Shown here: one piece after another, positions 32,280 through 42,771 of the stretch
How positions within the stretch are numbered: position 1 is the first letter of the stretch
How the letters are laid out: each line of letters starts with the position of its first letter
From: Globodera rostochiensis
Lineage: Eukaryota; Nematoda; Chromadorea; Rhabditida; Heteroderidae
DNA length: 64,000 nt
Assembly (NCBI GenBank): GCA_018350325.1
Contig: JAEVLN010000005.1
Location: forward strand, 3,048,142-3,112,141
Direction: 5' to 3'
The notes under the pieces: generated by a model
What the model saw: the letters and a program-made list of their open reading frames with translations, nothing else
Told to the model about the DNA's origin: nothing
Database searches by the model: none
Translations under genes and position numbers: made by a program

Positions 32280-33045
32280 CCATATTTTCCAAAAGCCGCT
32301 TTAAATGCTTAATTTTTTTTTCTGACTCTCTTAACTTTTACGGTGGTGTAGGCAATTCTAAATATTCTTTTTAACTTTTCAATTTTTAAAAAATATTTTT
32401 GATCACATACTTTTTTATTTCATTTTTTGGTTGGACAAAATCACAAAACCAGAGGAAGCCCTTTGGTTTTGCTACATTCGTAATTTTTGAACCAATTTTC
32501 TAACAAATCTCGTTTTCAAAAAATTTTTCTCGGCAGCGCCTATCGGCACCGCCGACCCTTCCTCCCACAAATAAAGCAGAATCCGCAAAAAAATTCGATA
32601 GGCAAATCTTGATTTTTATACAATTTTTATAACAAAAATATAAAAATTCTAAAAAGTTTACCAAAAATCTAAATTTTCAAAAAAAAGGTTTAAGAAAAAT
32701 GCAATAAAAACAAAATGCATCACTAAAAATCGAACATTGTTCTCACAAATTGCTTAACAAAATGCAATAAAAAGCAAAAAATGCACCCCTAAATCGAAAT
32801 TTTTTTTTGAATCAGCCCCCCCCCCCTTCCTGGGCATGCTTTGACCGTAGCCTGTTTCAGATGAAGAAGAGTTATTGACAAATGAATCCAGCTTGATTGA
32901 ATTTGATTTTATGTTTTGCAAAAGTAATAATTTTTTGACCAATTTTCTTAACAAATTCCATCAAAAAACTTAAAAATTTTTCCCGGCGGCGCCTGTCGGC
33001 ACCGCCGGCCCCCACCCCGAGACAATTTTTCATCGATAATGCAAA
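32280..33045. repeat. Gene-free DNA with two GC hairpin copies
   Basis: GGCAGCGCCTATCGGCACCG at about 32533-32553 and GGCGGCGCCTGTCGGCACCG at about 32983-33003, each preceded by the AAAATTTTTC and TTAACAAAATT words that accompany this repeat everywhere in the window. No gene seen. Confidence 0.6.
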
Positions 33046-33049
33046 AATT

Positions 33050-33365
33050 TCACTTGAAAACATTTCGGATTTCGGGTTTCGGAATTTCGGAATTTCGGGA
33101 TTTTTGGGTTTTCGAGGATTTAAAATCGTTTCGGATTTTTGGGATTTCGGATTTAAAATCGTTTCGGATTTTTGGGGTTTCGGAATTTCGGATTTCGGGT
33201 TTCGGATTTTATTTTCCGATTTTGCCCAGCCCTGTTAGACAGTAAGGTGGAAAATAGCAGCCAAAGTACCGCACCTCGATTACGGCGGCCAGTAGGTGGT
33301 AGGGCTGGGCAAATTTCGGATTTCGGATATTTCGGAAATTTCGGGTTTTTTGGCCGTTTTTGAAA
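33050..33365. repeat. TTTCGGATTTC repeats with GCTGGGCAAA ends
   Basis: 33055-33237 is packed with TTTCGGATTT words and ends GATTTTGCCCAGCCCTG. 33301-33350 starts TAGGGCTGGGCAAATTTCGG and runs the other way. Related blocks are at 46280-46390 and 46595-46760. The spacer (AGGTGGAAAATAGCAGCCAA ... GGCGGCCAGTAGGTGG) recurs at 33990-34050. Confidence 0.65.
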
Positions 33366-33547
33366 TTTTCACTGAAAACTCCCAAAATCTAAGAAGTATT
33401 GTCCATTTTGTTAATTTTAAAGCAATTTTTCTTAACAAAAATTGAATTGATTAATGATTTAATCGATAAAGGAAAAAAATAAATGATAAACGACCGTAAT
33501 CTAGCAACAACAAAACCCATAAATCCTCTCGTTTTTCCAATTTTTAA

Positions 33548-33660
33548 ATCTCATCAGAAATGTTGAATTGGAAATTGGGGCCAAAATTCGCTTCAATTTT
33601 GGTGCCAGGGTTTAACATCGAAACACATGGAAATAAATCGACGGCAAAAGTCAGAGAAAA
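33548..33660 (-). pseudogene. SPRY terminal-exon fragment
   Basis: The minus strand reads [12 protein letters not shown] residues, then [20 protein letters not shown] followed by a stop. The exon 5' end is degraded and no core exon is nearby. Confidence 0.75.
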
Positions 33661-34019
33661 ACCAAAAAATATTGCCAAATTTGAAAACAAAATGAATTGT
33701 TAAATGATTTATTCGATAAAGGAAAAAAAATGATAAAAGGACTGAAATCTTTCACTCATGGGACGCGTAAAAGTCTCTGGGACGCGTAAACATTCATGGG
33801 ACGCGTAAAGTCGACTAGAACCTAAAAAATGGGGAAATCACTCATATAGGCTTTCAAAATTACTAATTTGTCGATAGGAAATAAAAATTGAGAATTTAAA
33901 GCGGTTCTGGAATCGGTTGAAATTTTTTAAAATTATGGAAAAAAGGACTTTTAAGTAACCCAAAGGCCGATAGGGGAAAAATTAGGCAGTAAGGTGGAAA
34001 ATAGCAGCCAAAGTACCGC

Positions 34020-34215
34020 ACACTCGACTACGGCGGCCAGTAGGTGGGGCGAGACTCCGGGCTCCGGAAGAAGTCCGCGCGCGCGCGCGCCCGCTCCGCG
34101 GGTCCCCGCGCGCTCGTCCCCCAGTGACGCTCGTCAGACTTCTTCCTCCGCCCTCCGTCTCGCCCCACTACTTGCTCCGTCTCCGCATGCTCGCTGTTGG
34201 CGGGCCGTTACACGG
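34020..34215. other. CpG-rich island in AT-rich DNA
   Basis: About 190 bp of strikingly GC- and CpG-rich sequence with CGCGCGCGCGCGC and CCCGCGCGCTCGTCCC, bounded by GGGGCGAGACTCCGGG at the left and a partly inverse GTCTCGCCCC at the right, with GAAGAAGT / ACTTCTTC inside. It may be a GC-rich foldback insert. It has no recognisable coding sense. Confidence 0.6.
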
Positions 34216-34527
34216 CCTTTCATTTTATTTTATCCGGCTTTTGCTACTTAAAAGATTGTTTTTTCCTTAATTTTCAAATTTTAAACCGGTTCAAAAACCG
34301 CTTTAAATTCTCATTTTTAAATTCTATTGACGAAATCATAATCAGCGCATCAAATATAGATTTTTTCGGCAAGAAATTTTTGCTAATCCATACTCAGCTA
34401 GACGAGAGGAATCGATTGGTAGTATTTTTATTCGGATCCGAGCCATTCCCTGATAAGATACAAATTTCAAGTGATTTAATTGTGTATTTAAAGACTCAGA
34501 CATTTTTTGAATTAACCCAATTTTCAG

Positions 34528-35342
34528 AGGGGGGCTCTGTGATCGCTGAAAAGCCAATAGGGAAAAATCCTTACTTCGAAGTGGAAATCCTAGAGCAAAA
34601 GGGTAATTTATAAATATTATAAAACATTTGCTGAGCTTTAAAATATTATTATTATTATATTTAGCTATATTTTGATTGGACTCGCGACCAAACAAATGCC
34701 ATTGGACACCCCGGTTGGATTTGACGAAGGCACTTACGGATACGCAAGCTGGGGCGAGTTTTGGGGACACGTGGTCGACGGATGTTGCCACACCGACAAT
34801 GGGCGGCCTTACATCGATCGAAAGCCTTTGTTAGAGGAAGGCGACGTCGTCGGCTGCGGCGTCAATTTAAAAATGGCCAAATTATTTACACGCTAAACGG
34901 GGAGCGTTTGGGTGAGAAAGAATAAAAAATGTCCAGACACGTTTTTTGGTTACGGAATGGGGCGAAACAAATTGAGTAAAAACTTCAAAATTTCCCCCCC
35001 CCCCCCTAGAAGGCATTTTTTGAAAAATTCGAAAACCGTCAGATTTGTTTTTATGCGATTTTTCTAACAAAAAAAAGTTAAAACCTTAAAAAATTACCGG
35101 AAATCGAACATTTCATATTAAGTGTTGAGGGAGGAGGGTTTTGGAATTATTTCAGCCCAATTTTTATAGACTCAAAAAAAGGGGGGCGACTTTAATAAAT
35201 ATTTGTTTTTGCAGACACCGCCAATTTATTTGTCTCTTTTGACGTCGATTTGTTCCCATCCGTTTCGTTGGCCATCACTGCCAACAAAATTGAAGCGAAT
35301 TTTGGCCCGAACTTCCAATTCAACACTTCCGATGGCATTTAG
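34528..35342 (+). pseudogene. SPRY gene copy with frameshift in the core exon
   Basis: Exons 34528-34602 (SVIAEKPIGKNPYFEVEILE), 34665-34911 ([20 protein letters not shown] ... [11 protein letters not shown]) and 35215-35342 ([19 protein letters not shown] ... NFQFNTSDGI, TAG). At about 34868-34875 one A is missing from the run before GGCCAAATT, so [10 protein letters not shown] becomes [10 protein letters not shown] and stops. Donor, acceptor and terminal exon are otherwise intact. The upstream RWD exon survives only as a hint (NRLVV near 34410) and no coiled coil was found. A second, decayed copy of the terminal-exon end lies at 35450-35510. Confidence 0.85.
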
Positions 35343-35639
35343 AGACTGAAAAACGAGGGGATTTAATGGTTTTGTTGTTGCGTTATCATTTATTTTTCTC
35401 TGTCGAGCAAAGCATTTTATCAATTTATTTTGTTTCCGAATTTGTTAATAAGCGAATTTTGGCCCCGATTTCCAATGCAACATTTCCGATGGCATTTATA
35501 AACTGAAGACCGAGAGGATTTATGGTTTTGTTGTCAAAGATTACGATTATCATTTATTTTGTCGATCAAAAGCATTTTATCAATTCATTTTGTTTTCGAA
35601 TTTGTCAATATTTTTTTGGGTTTTTTCTGTAAAATTTGC

Positions 35640-36075
35640 TTTGGTGTGTTCAAATTCAGCACCGGTTTAATCGCTTCCGGTCCGAATTCTAAAACCAGGG
35701 TCACCGCTTGAACCCCAAGAAATGGATGGCTCCGTGGGTTGTCCGTTTCGACGTGTCAAATGTTCTATGTGGGTTCTCGAACCCGCTTGTCGCAGGTAAT
35801 AATTTGTTGTTTTGCCTCGAGTCATATACGCTCCACCCATTAATAAACTTTTTACCGCTTGAACTCGAAGTTTTTTAAATTTGGTTGTCGTCGTTGTTGA
35901 CGAAGTGCCACGTTCAATTGTGTCCATTTGAATGATTGTTGAGTCCAGGGCTGTGTCGAAAGTAAAAAAAAAGAGGTCAAAATCGAATGTGCTGTTCGGT
36001 TGGGGGACTTGACTTTTGGGAACCGAAACGTCGGTATATAACCGGTACCCCCGGTTTTTGCATTTCATAGCGAAT
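35640..36075 (-). other. 133-codon ORF with embedded tRNA-like segment
   Basis: The minus strand is open (starting MKCKNRGYRLYTDVS, low-complexity SSTTTTT in the middle). The stretch near 35765-35850 contains GCGGGTTCGAGAACCC, a good tRNA B box, preceded by GGTGGAGCGTATATGACTCG. I lean towards a tRNA-derived repeat. No protein family recognised. Confidence 0.3.
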
Positions 36076-36237
36076 TTTTAAGAATTGCCGTTTCCATCAC
36101 TCTAATAAATTTGGGTACTTATCCTTTCTGGGAATTTTAAAAATGTTAACAAATAGCGCTTCCGCGTTTTCCTTCAAAAAAGTGGCTATTTGTTAAAATT
36201 TTTTAAAATTTGAATTTGCAAAATTTAGTATTCAAAG

Positions 36238-36407
36238 TAGAGCCCGGTCGAGACGAGAATCTCGTCTCGAGATCTCGAAAATCTCGACGAGATTCTCGAT
36301 AAATCTCGTCTCGACATCTCGTCTCGAATAAAACTGAATTTTCGAGATCCGAGATTTTTTCGAGAATCTCGACTCGAGTCTCGCTCGAAGCTAAAGTCCG
36401 GGCTCTA
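36238..36407. mobile_element. 170-bp hAT-type MITE with TCTCGA repeats
   Basis: The ends are TAGAGCCCGG and CCGGGCTCTA, with a perfect attcaaag duplication (36230-36237, 36408-36415). The interior is almost entirely GATCTCG/TCTCGA words. Related pieces: 12796-12912, the start of 41340-41400, and the insert at 52983-53100. Confidence 0.93.
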
Positions 36408-36429
36408 ATTCAAAGCTTTAAAACTTTGT

Positions 36430-36675
36430 TGAGAGTTGCGATGCCTCCTTTTCTGCCAATATTGGGGCCCGAACATTCGTATTCTACCCCATAATTTACT
36501 CAAAATTGTTTTTTATTACATTTTCCAAAACATAGGGAAGCAGTTCAACCTTTCCATGCTGCTCAGGAGGAGGAACAAACAAAGCTCGAAGAATTTTTAT
36601 TCTTTGTCAGGTCCAAAATATATGTTTAAATTCAATTTAAATTTCAAAATGAATGGTAAATGTACAGTGGTGTGC
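36430..36675 (+). pseudogene. Fragment of an unidentified small gene
   Basis: It matches, in order, pieces of the minus-strand locus at 44100-44541: the block with GCCCGAACATTCGTATTCTA, an acceptor followed by KQFNLSMLLRRRNK-type coding (in the paralogue AAQEEEQTKLEEL), and the short end LKMNG followed by GTAAATG. Frames do not all agree, so it is a relic. Family unknown. Confidence 0.4.
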
Positions 36676-37094
36676 AAAAGTAAATGTGCAAAATGCATTT
36701 TTTTTGTTTAACGCATTATAACTGAATTAAGAAGCATTGTGTGACAAAGTGTTCCGGGGCTTTTTAGTAACATTTTTAAGGGCTACAAAGCCATCAAGAG
36801 CAATCGTTCTAAAGTCCCCTCATAAAAATTAATAATTCATGCTAATGTAACTTTTGATGCTGATCAAAAAAGCTAATTGGACCAAGTTGATCAGACACTT
36901 CCATCATAGAGATCCGAAGACCACAAAATACACTGAAATGGGGTAAATTTGAGAAAAAAAATTCTCTAGGGCTTGGAAAATTTTTCTGCAAAAATCCATT
37001 ATAAGAGAAAAATAGGCCACAAAATTCTCTACAAAACCCAAAAAACCGCTAAGCTCTAACTCGTTTCTCCGATGAGCGGGAGCGTCATGCACAG

Positions 37095-38035
37095 CTTTAC
37101 ATGGGCACCGTCCTCAAACTCATTGGGCCCGATCGATTGGTTGTTCAACATAATGGAAAGAATTGGGGTAAACATTATTTTGTTAAAATGATTTGATTTT
37201 TTATGGAAAGAGTTTAGACACTTTTTGAATTAACTCAATTTTCAGTGTGGTGCTCTGTGATCGCTGAAAAGCCAATGTCGAAAACTCCGTACTTTGAAGT
37301 GAAAATCGTGCTTTATTTATTGTTCTATCTGCTGTCCCCAATTTAACTAAAAGGGACTCTGATAGTGGGGGCGTGTTGTTCACCTAAAATTGGTTTTGTA
37401 CATTGTTTTGCATAATTATTATTGGAGTTTTGTGTTTCGAATCCCGGACTCGAATTCGCACAAATTTTTGAAAATTCAAAACTTTTCAAAAATCCATTTT
37501 TAGCCTAGAAATTGTTCAAAAAGCACAAAAAATCCTCTAGATAAGAAGTTTTTGAATCGGTTGAAATTTTTAAATGGTTTTTAGAAGAGTCAAAGGCCTG
37601 TATTTTAGTAAATAAAATAAATGGGCACTTCTGTAGCTGGGGGGTCGACTGTTTTGAGGAGATCAGAAAAACTTATCAAACCAGTTCGAACTAAAATACA
37701 AGCTTTGCGGGGCCCTTGACTTTAGTGTTCGGCACGGTAAAATTTGCCGCGGTAAAAACCGGTAACGGTAAAAATCGGTAAATTTACCGATTTACCGTTA
37801 CCGGTCCAAGTCTCCAAACCACTTTTATAGGGTTTCTTAGGGGCTGAAACCGATAGAACAATCAAAAATTTTATTGGGACGAGTATTTAAACCGGTTTTT
37901 GAACGGTTTAAAAATTGTCAAAAATGGGATTTTTGGGCCTAAATTCTATGACTTTCCGTGCACCAATCTCCACAAATGCGGTCGTCGGCTGCGGCGTCAA
38001 TATAAAAAATCGACAAATTATTTACACAAAAAACG
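37095..38035 (+). pseudogene. Scattered SPRY relic
   Basis: RWD-exon remains at 37085-37170 (LIGPDRLVVQHNGKN), the middle exon at about 37245-37318 (SVIAEKPMSKTPYFEVKI), then a half copy of the 31.3-kb foldback element (37801-37965), and, starting exactly where it breaks at 37979, the end of a core exon ([20 protein letters not shown]). The missing ~170 bp of core exon were lost at the repeat junction. Confidence 0.75.
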
Positions 38036-38187
38036 GGACCAAACAGATTTAACAGAAAAAAACGCAAAAAAATTGTACAAATTCGAAAACAAAATTGGAT
38101 AAAATGCTTTAAATTGACAGAAAAAAAATTAATGCTAAAACGACCGTAATATTCGACAACTAAACAAATCCTCTCGTTTTTCAGTTT

Positions 38188-40917
38188 CTAAATGCTATCG
38201 GCAATATTGAATTTGAAATTGGGGCCAAAATTTGCTTCGATTTTGGTGCCAGGCTTGCCCAACGAAACGCATGGAAATAAATCGGCGGCAAAATCGACAA
38301 GAAAACCGGCGGTGTCTGCAAAAACAAAAATTAAACAAAAAATCGATGCTTTTTTAAAAATTGGCCCCAAAATTTTTATTCACCCAAACGCCGTCCATTT
38401 TTTGTGTAAATAATTCGGCCATTTTTTAAATTGACGCCGCAGCCGACGACGTCGCCGACACCAAACGGAGGCTTTCCTTCGATGACAGGACGTCCATTGG
38501 TGCTGTGGCCACAACCCTCGACCTCGTGACCCCAAAATCGGCCCTCATTGCCTTCGTATCCGTAAGTGCCTTCGTCACGTCCAACCCATTCGTCCAATGG
38601 CATTTGTTTTGTCGCAAGTCCAATCAAAATATTGCTAAATATAATAATATTTAAATAAAGCACAAAAAATGTTTTATAATATTTATAAATTACCCTTTTT
38701 TCTCTAAGATTTTCACTTCAAAGTAAGGATTTTCCCGCAGTCGTTTTTCAGCGCGGACAGAGCTCCACCCTGAAAAGTGAGTTAATTCAAAAAATGTCTA
38801 AACTCTTTACATAAACCTTTTTAATCAAAATCTTTACCCGAATTCTCTCCATTCTTTTGGACAATCAATTGACCGAGCTCAGAGGGCTCCCGGAAAATGC
38901 GACACCAGAAAATGCGACACCGGAAAATCCGACACTAGAAAATGCGACACCAAGCAGAAAATGCGACACCGGAAAAAAATGCGACACCGACAGAAAATGC
39001 GACACTGGAAAATGCGACATTAGGAAAATACGACACTGGAATATGCGACACTAATTTGAAAGAAAATTTTTGAAAATTAAGGAAAACCAATTTTTTAAGT
39101 AACACCAAAGCCGGATAGAATAACTCGGGGAAAGTTAGAGACTTAGGGATTAATTAGGCTTAGGCCTAAGCCACCCTAGGCTTAGGCTTAGGCAAAAAAT
39201 AGTGGACCCGCCCTCCGTCTCTGCTTGACGTGTTGTTATGGGGTTTTCATCTGTCGTTTGCTGGTGCAGTTGCATTTGGCCCTTAGAACCATTAATAGCC
39301 ACCGGCAAACTTGCCGATTCGTGAACGCGCGGGTGCCGATGCGTTTCGTTAGCATTGCGTCCAAATTTATATTTCCCCTGGTCATTATTGCAATTGTTTT
39401 ATATAAGGATACCAATTACATATATTATTTATTAAAAATTAATAGAAAAATAAGTTTTAAAAATTTTTTCAATTTTTAAAAACATTTTCTTGATGTCATT
39501 TTCTAGTGTCGTATTTTCTAGTGTCGCATTTTCCAGTGTCGCATATTCTGGTGTCGCATTTTCAACTTTGGTGTCGCATTTTCCGGTGTCGCATTTTCGG
39601 TGTCGCATTTTCTGGTGTCGCATTTTCCGGGAGTGGCTCAGAGCGCGAGGCCCGGGTGACATGCAGCGGAATCCCATCGATTGAGCCCTAAGGAAATATA
39701 ATTTTCATTTTTTCTTAATTTATTAAAGCTAAAAAACGGATGCCCAAAAAGGCAGAGAGTTTCCGGACTTTGAACAAAATTTGAGATCAAAATTACTAAT
39801 TTCTTTCAACACAGCAACTGTCTTCTGTAAGTCGACGATGTTCGGCTGCTGTTCGTTCTGATACTTCTCCAATTTGACGATCTTTGCCTGCTGCAGAGCG
39901 AATTTGTTGGCATTTGACACATTCTGTTGCTCCAATTCGTCGACGACCATAGCTTGGACAGACTTCAGAGATTTATCCATTTCGAGTCGCATTTCATTCA
40001 TTTGCTCTGAAATTTACCCAAACAAATGACATAAATCAAATCAAAAATAAAATTTATTGCCATTTTTTTAATAGACTTTTACCATTCATTTTGAGACGAT
40101 TTTCTTTTTGTTCATTCAATTGATGTAAAGTATTAATGACAAAAATAAATAGAAGAATGCAGCCCGCGATTCGATAAAAATCTGTGTAAAGTCCAAAAGG
40201 TTGGCTAACGTTATTTTAAAGAAAAGTTTTCTTACCGTATCGCCGCCATTGCCCCGCCGGAGTTGAAATTGCAACCAAATTCTCATTACACGTGGCAACT
40301 GTCTTCTGCAAGCGGACGATGTTCGGCTGCTGTTCTTTCTGATACTTCTCCAATTTGACGATCTTTGCCTGCTGCAGAGCGAATTTGTTAGCGTTCGACA
40401 GTTTCTGTTGCTCCAATTCGTCGACGACCATCGCTTGGATTTTGCGTTGGAATTCTTCCTGATAATTCTTTTGCTTCTGTTCCATTTCACGGATCATATT
40501 TGCTAAAAAAATTTTAATTGAAGGAATTGACCCTTAAATCTTGATTTTTTCAATAATTTCGTTCTTTGGAGACTGAAAACATTTCCCTACCGCATTGCTC
40601 TTGGTCCTTAATTAACGAGTCAATTTTGTCATTGGTTTGCTGCTTATTCTGATACTCCTTCAACTCGGCGCGGAGTTCCGTCTGAACAAAAGGCAATAAA
40701 TTTTGTTATAAAATATATTCACATTTTCGAGTTCGAGTTTCGCAACTTGTTCAGAATTAACCGTTGGCTTTTTCTCAAGTGCATTAAGTCTTTGCAGCAA
40801 TGCCTTCTGATCACTTTGCATCAACAAAAACTGATCAATGGAAACGAGCTTCTGCTGGTCCTCATTTAACCAGCCAATTTTCTCTTCCAGTTTCTCGTAT
40901 TCGGTCAAATTTGACAT
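38188..40917 (-). CDS. Coiled-coil + SPRY/B30.2 protein gene, split by an insertion
   Basis: SPRY/B30.2 domains bind protein partners; the partner here is unknown. Minus-strand exons: 40723-40917 ([20 protein letters not shown]), 40591-40681 ([18 protein letters not shown]), 40236-40502 and 39797-40006 (both with [11 protein letters not shown] ... [15 protein letters not shown], an internal exon duplication), 39636-39687 plus 38838-38884 (RWDSAACH ... LIVQKNGE), 38694-38769 ([20 protein letters not shown]), 38384-38634 ([20 protein letters not shown] ... [11 protein letters not shown]) and 38188-38315 ([16 protein letters not shown] ... FNIADSI, TAG). Phases agree at the junctions I checked. 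The first ~250 residues are heptad-rich coiled coil; no signal peptide. The 751-bp element at 38885 splits the RWD exon, so full-length protein requires its removal or skipping. It is otherwise the best-preserved copy along with 54.4-57.3 kb. Confidence 0.85.
38885..39635. mobile_element. 751-bp element with AAAATGCGACACC arrays, inserted in SPRY exon
   Basis: A perfect 8-bp duplication gctcagag (38877-38884, 39636-39643) flanks ends that match as GGCTCCCGGAAAATGCGACA and, inverted, CACTCCCGGAAAATGCGACA. Each end is an array of AAAATGCGACACCGG-like 14-17 bp repeats (about 9-10 units) pointing inwards. The core has TTAGGC-type hexamers and no transposase. Confidence 0.93.
40075..40215 (-). pseudogene. 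Possible transmembrane exon inside the SPRY gene intron
   Basis: The minus strand reads [20 protein letters not shown], then [18 protein letters not shown] and a GTAAAAG donor. The block recurs at 44105-44230. It lies between two coiled-coil exons but does not fit their phase, so it is a foreign exon or relic of the unidentified small gene at 44.1-44.5 kb. One membrane segment is likely. Confidence 0.4.
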
Positions 40918-40974
40918 GCTAATTTCTACAAAAATTGGAAATCTTATTAACGAATGGAACACATAAGCCAAAGC

Positions 40975-41335
40975 ACCAGACTTTAACTTAAATTTAGCAA
41001 CAATTTACAATTTTATGCTTCTAAAATGAGTTTTTTTAAATAAATGAATGTTTTAACCCTTTAAAATGAAAATTACATATTTATGGACTGACTGAAAGTT
41101 GGGATTTTCTTATAAATTGAATAGATTTTTGCGGTGAGCAAATTGTTGGACCTGAAAGGGGGGGGGCATTTACTTTTGGGAATTAATCTCTTTTTCCTTT
41201 TATTATATAAATTTGAATGTTTATTTGCTCCCAGCAAAATGTTGACCCCGCAAATTGTGAGAATGGAATTTCAAAAGACTAAACTGTTTTTTCACGCTTT
41301 AAACCTTTTTTTATGTTTGCAACTAATAGGGGGTA
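40975..41335. promoter_or_regulatory. Upstream block shared by SPRY-family copies
   Basis: Sequence upstream of the minus-strand start codon at 40917 (TTATAAATTGAATAGATTTT, G run, GCTCCCAGCAAAATGTTGAC) recurs upstream of the coiled-coil fragment at 30.4-30.6 kb and of the gene at 54.4 kb (54000-54160). Conservation ahead of the first exon suggests a co-duplicated promoter or 5' UTR, but it could simply be duplicated flank. Confidence 0.4.
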
Positions 41336-41339
41336 ACAA

Positions 41340-42770
41340 TTAGTGATGCACGAGAGTCTCGGTCTCGAGTATCGACTCGAGAAAAGTCTTGGGTTGAACG
41401 GAAATATGAAATTCCAGCATCACTTTCATCGGTTGTTGCGCGTTTATTGACACCCAACAAATCGTAGTAGCTTATCTTAATTAGCAAACTAATTATTAAA
41501 AAAACAAATTATTTTACTAATTAAATTACGTTTTCATCAATCCCAGCAACAAAGATTACAAGAAGAATCGGAAATTCTTGAGCGAATCTCGATATGCCCT
41601 CAAGGCCGGCCTGACACCAAATTTATCTGATTTGATTAAGTTTAAAGAGACATATAGTCATTTAGGCCAAAAATCCATGTACAAACATGTGCCAACAGTT
41701 ATAACTTTTTTCAAACTCAACCAAATCAAATATACATGGTATCATTAGCAAGCTCAATTTTCTAGAATCTTTCACCAAGCAAAAGCTAAGCAATTTTCAA
41801 ATTGGCTTATGGCCTCATAACTTATTTATTAGCATCAAATAGTTTAGCTTATGCTTACAAATAAGTTCTACTCATCATGAGCTTTAATTGATACCGACTT
41901 TGTTTGGTTTGGGTGGGTGTGAGAAGGAGAAGGAGGAACAACCTCCGATGAAGCACTTACATTTTGTTGTAATTTAGTGCTCTTTGAATGATTTTAAGGC
42001 TAAAATTAATTTTTGGAACCGTAACCACCAAACGGATCTGCGAAGAGCTTGTAACCGCTTTGGACGGTTCCAAATGTACACCCCTAATGGAAAAAATGCA
42101 ATTTTTAGGCATTTTTCCCAAACTCATTGAGAAAAATGAAATATTTTTTCATTTTTCCAAAAAATCAAGAAAAATGCAAAAAAAAAGAAAAAAAAGTGAA
42201 AAAATCCACCCCTAAAAGGAAAAACAAAAAACGTTTTAAGAGGGTTTGGCACTTGGAGCTATTCGGGGTCTTCGAGCTCAAATACGATATCAGAATGATT
42301 TTAATCTCAATTTTTTGAAAATAAATTTTTCAAAAACCAATTTTTATTGCAGTAACTTGAGGCCTTCCCCTTTTTTAGGCATTTTTGAGTGATCGCCGCC
42401 GCCCCGCCCACAACAATTGTTTACAGGTCATATTCCCCCTCCCCCATTGGAACGGTCAATTAATTTAGTTTTCTCCCCACACATTTCGAGCAAAAATGCC
42501 TCCTCCGCGTCCCCAATAGTACCTAAAATCCGCAAATTCAACATTTCTTCATTAAAACTAAAAATTCAAGTTAACTTTGCTTCATTCGTTATATTTATCA
42601 GTACAAACAATTGTTTTGAGCAATTTCCTGTTTCCCGTTCAATTTTTCACGAGAATCTCCGCGGGAACGGGAAAAATTTTGAAAAATTAATAAAAAAAAA
42701 TTTCGAACATTTTTGGTACGCACTTTGCGATAAATTTAATCTAACAGTTTTTGGATTTTATAGAAATTAG
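41340..42770. other. Gene-free stretch
   Basis: It starts with a TCTCGA-rich repeat piece (41345-41400). The rest is AT-rich. Low-complexity open frames around 42120-42320 (KKRKKSEK-type) and 42417-42770 have no recognisable domain. The last 30 bp (TTTTATAGAAATTAGC) are the leader of the next SPRY-family gene. Confidence 0.4.
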
Positions 42771-42771
42771 C

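Noticed and set aside
31767..32312. 181-codon + frame as a gene
   Set aside because: It coincides with a 555-bp transposon and reads repeated MDKIAKYG-type peptides from AATATGGAC repeats; no domain.
38885..39635. The insert as a large spliced intron
   Set aside because: The borders lack GT-AG at the junctions, and a perfect 8-bp duplication with inverted ends identifies a transposon.
38857..39691. Repeat proteins such as [19 protein letters not shown]
   Set aside because: They are translations of the AAAATGCGACACC end arrays of the 751-bp element.
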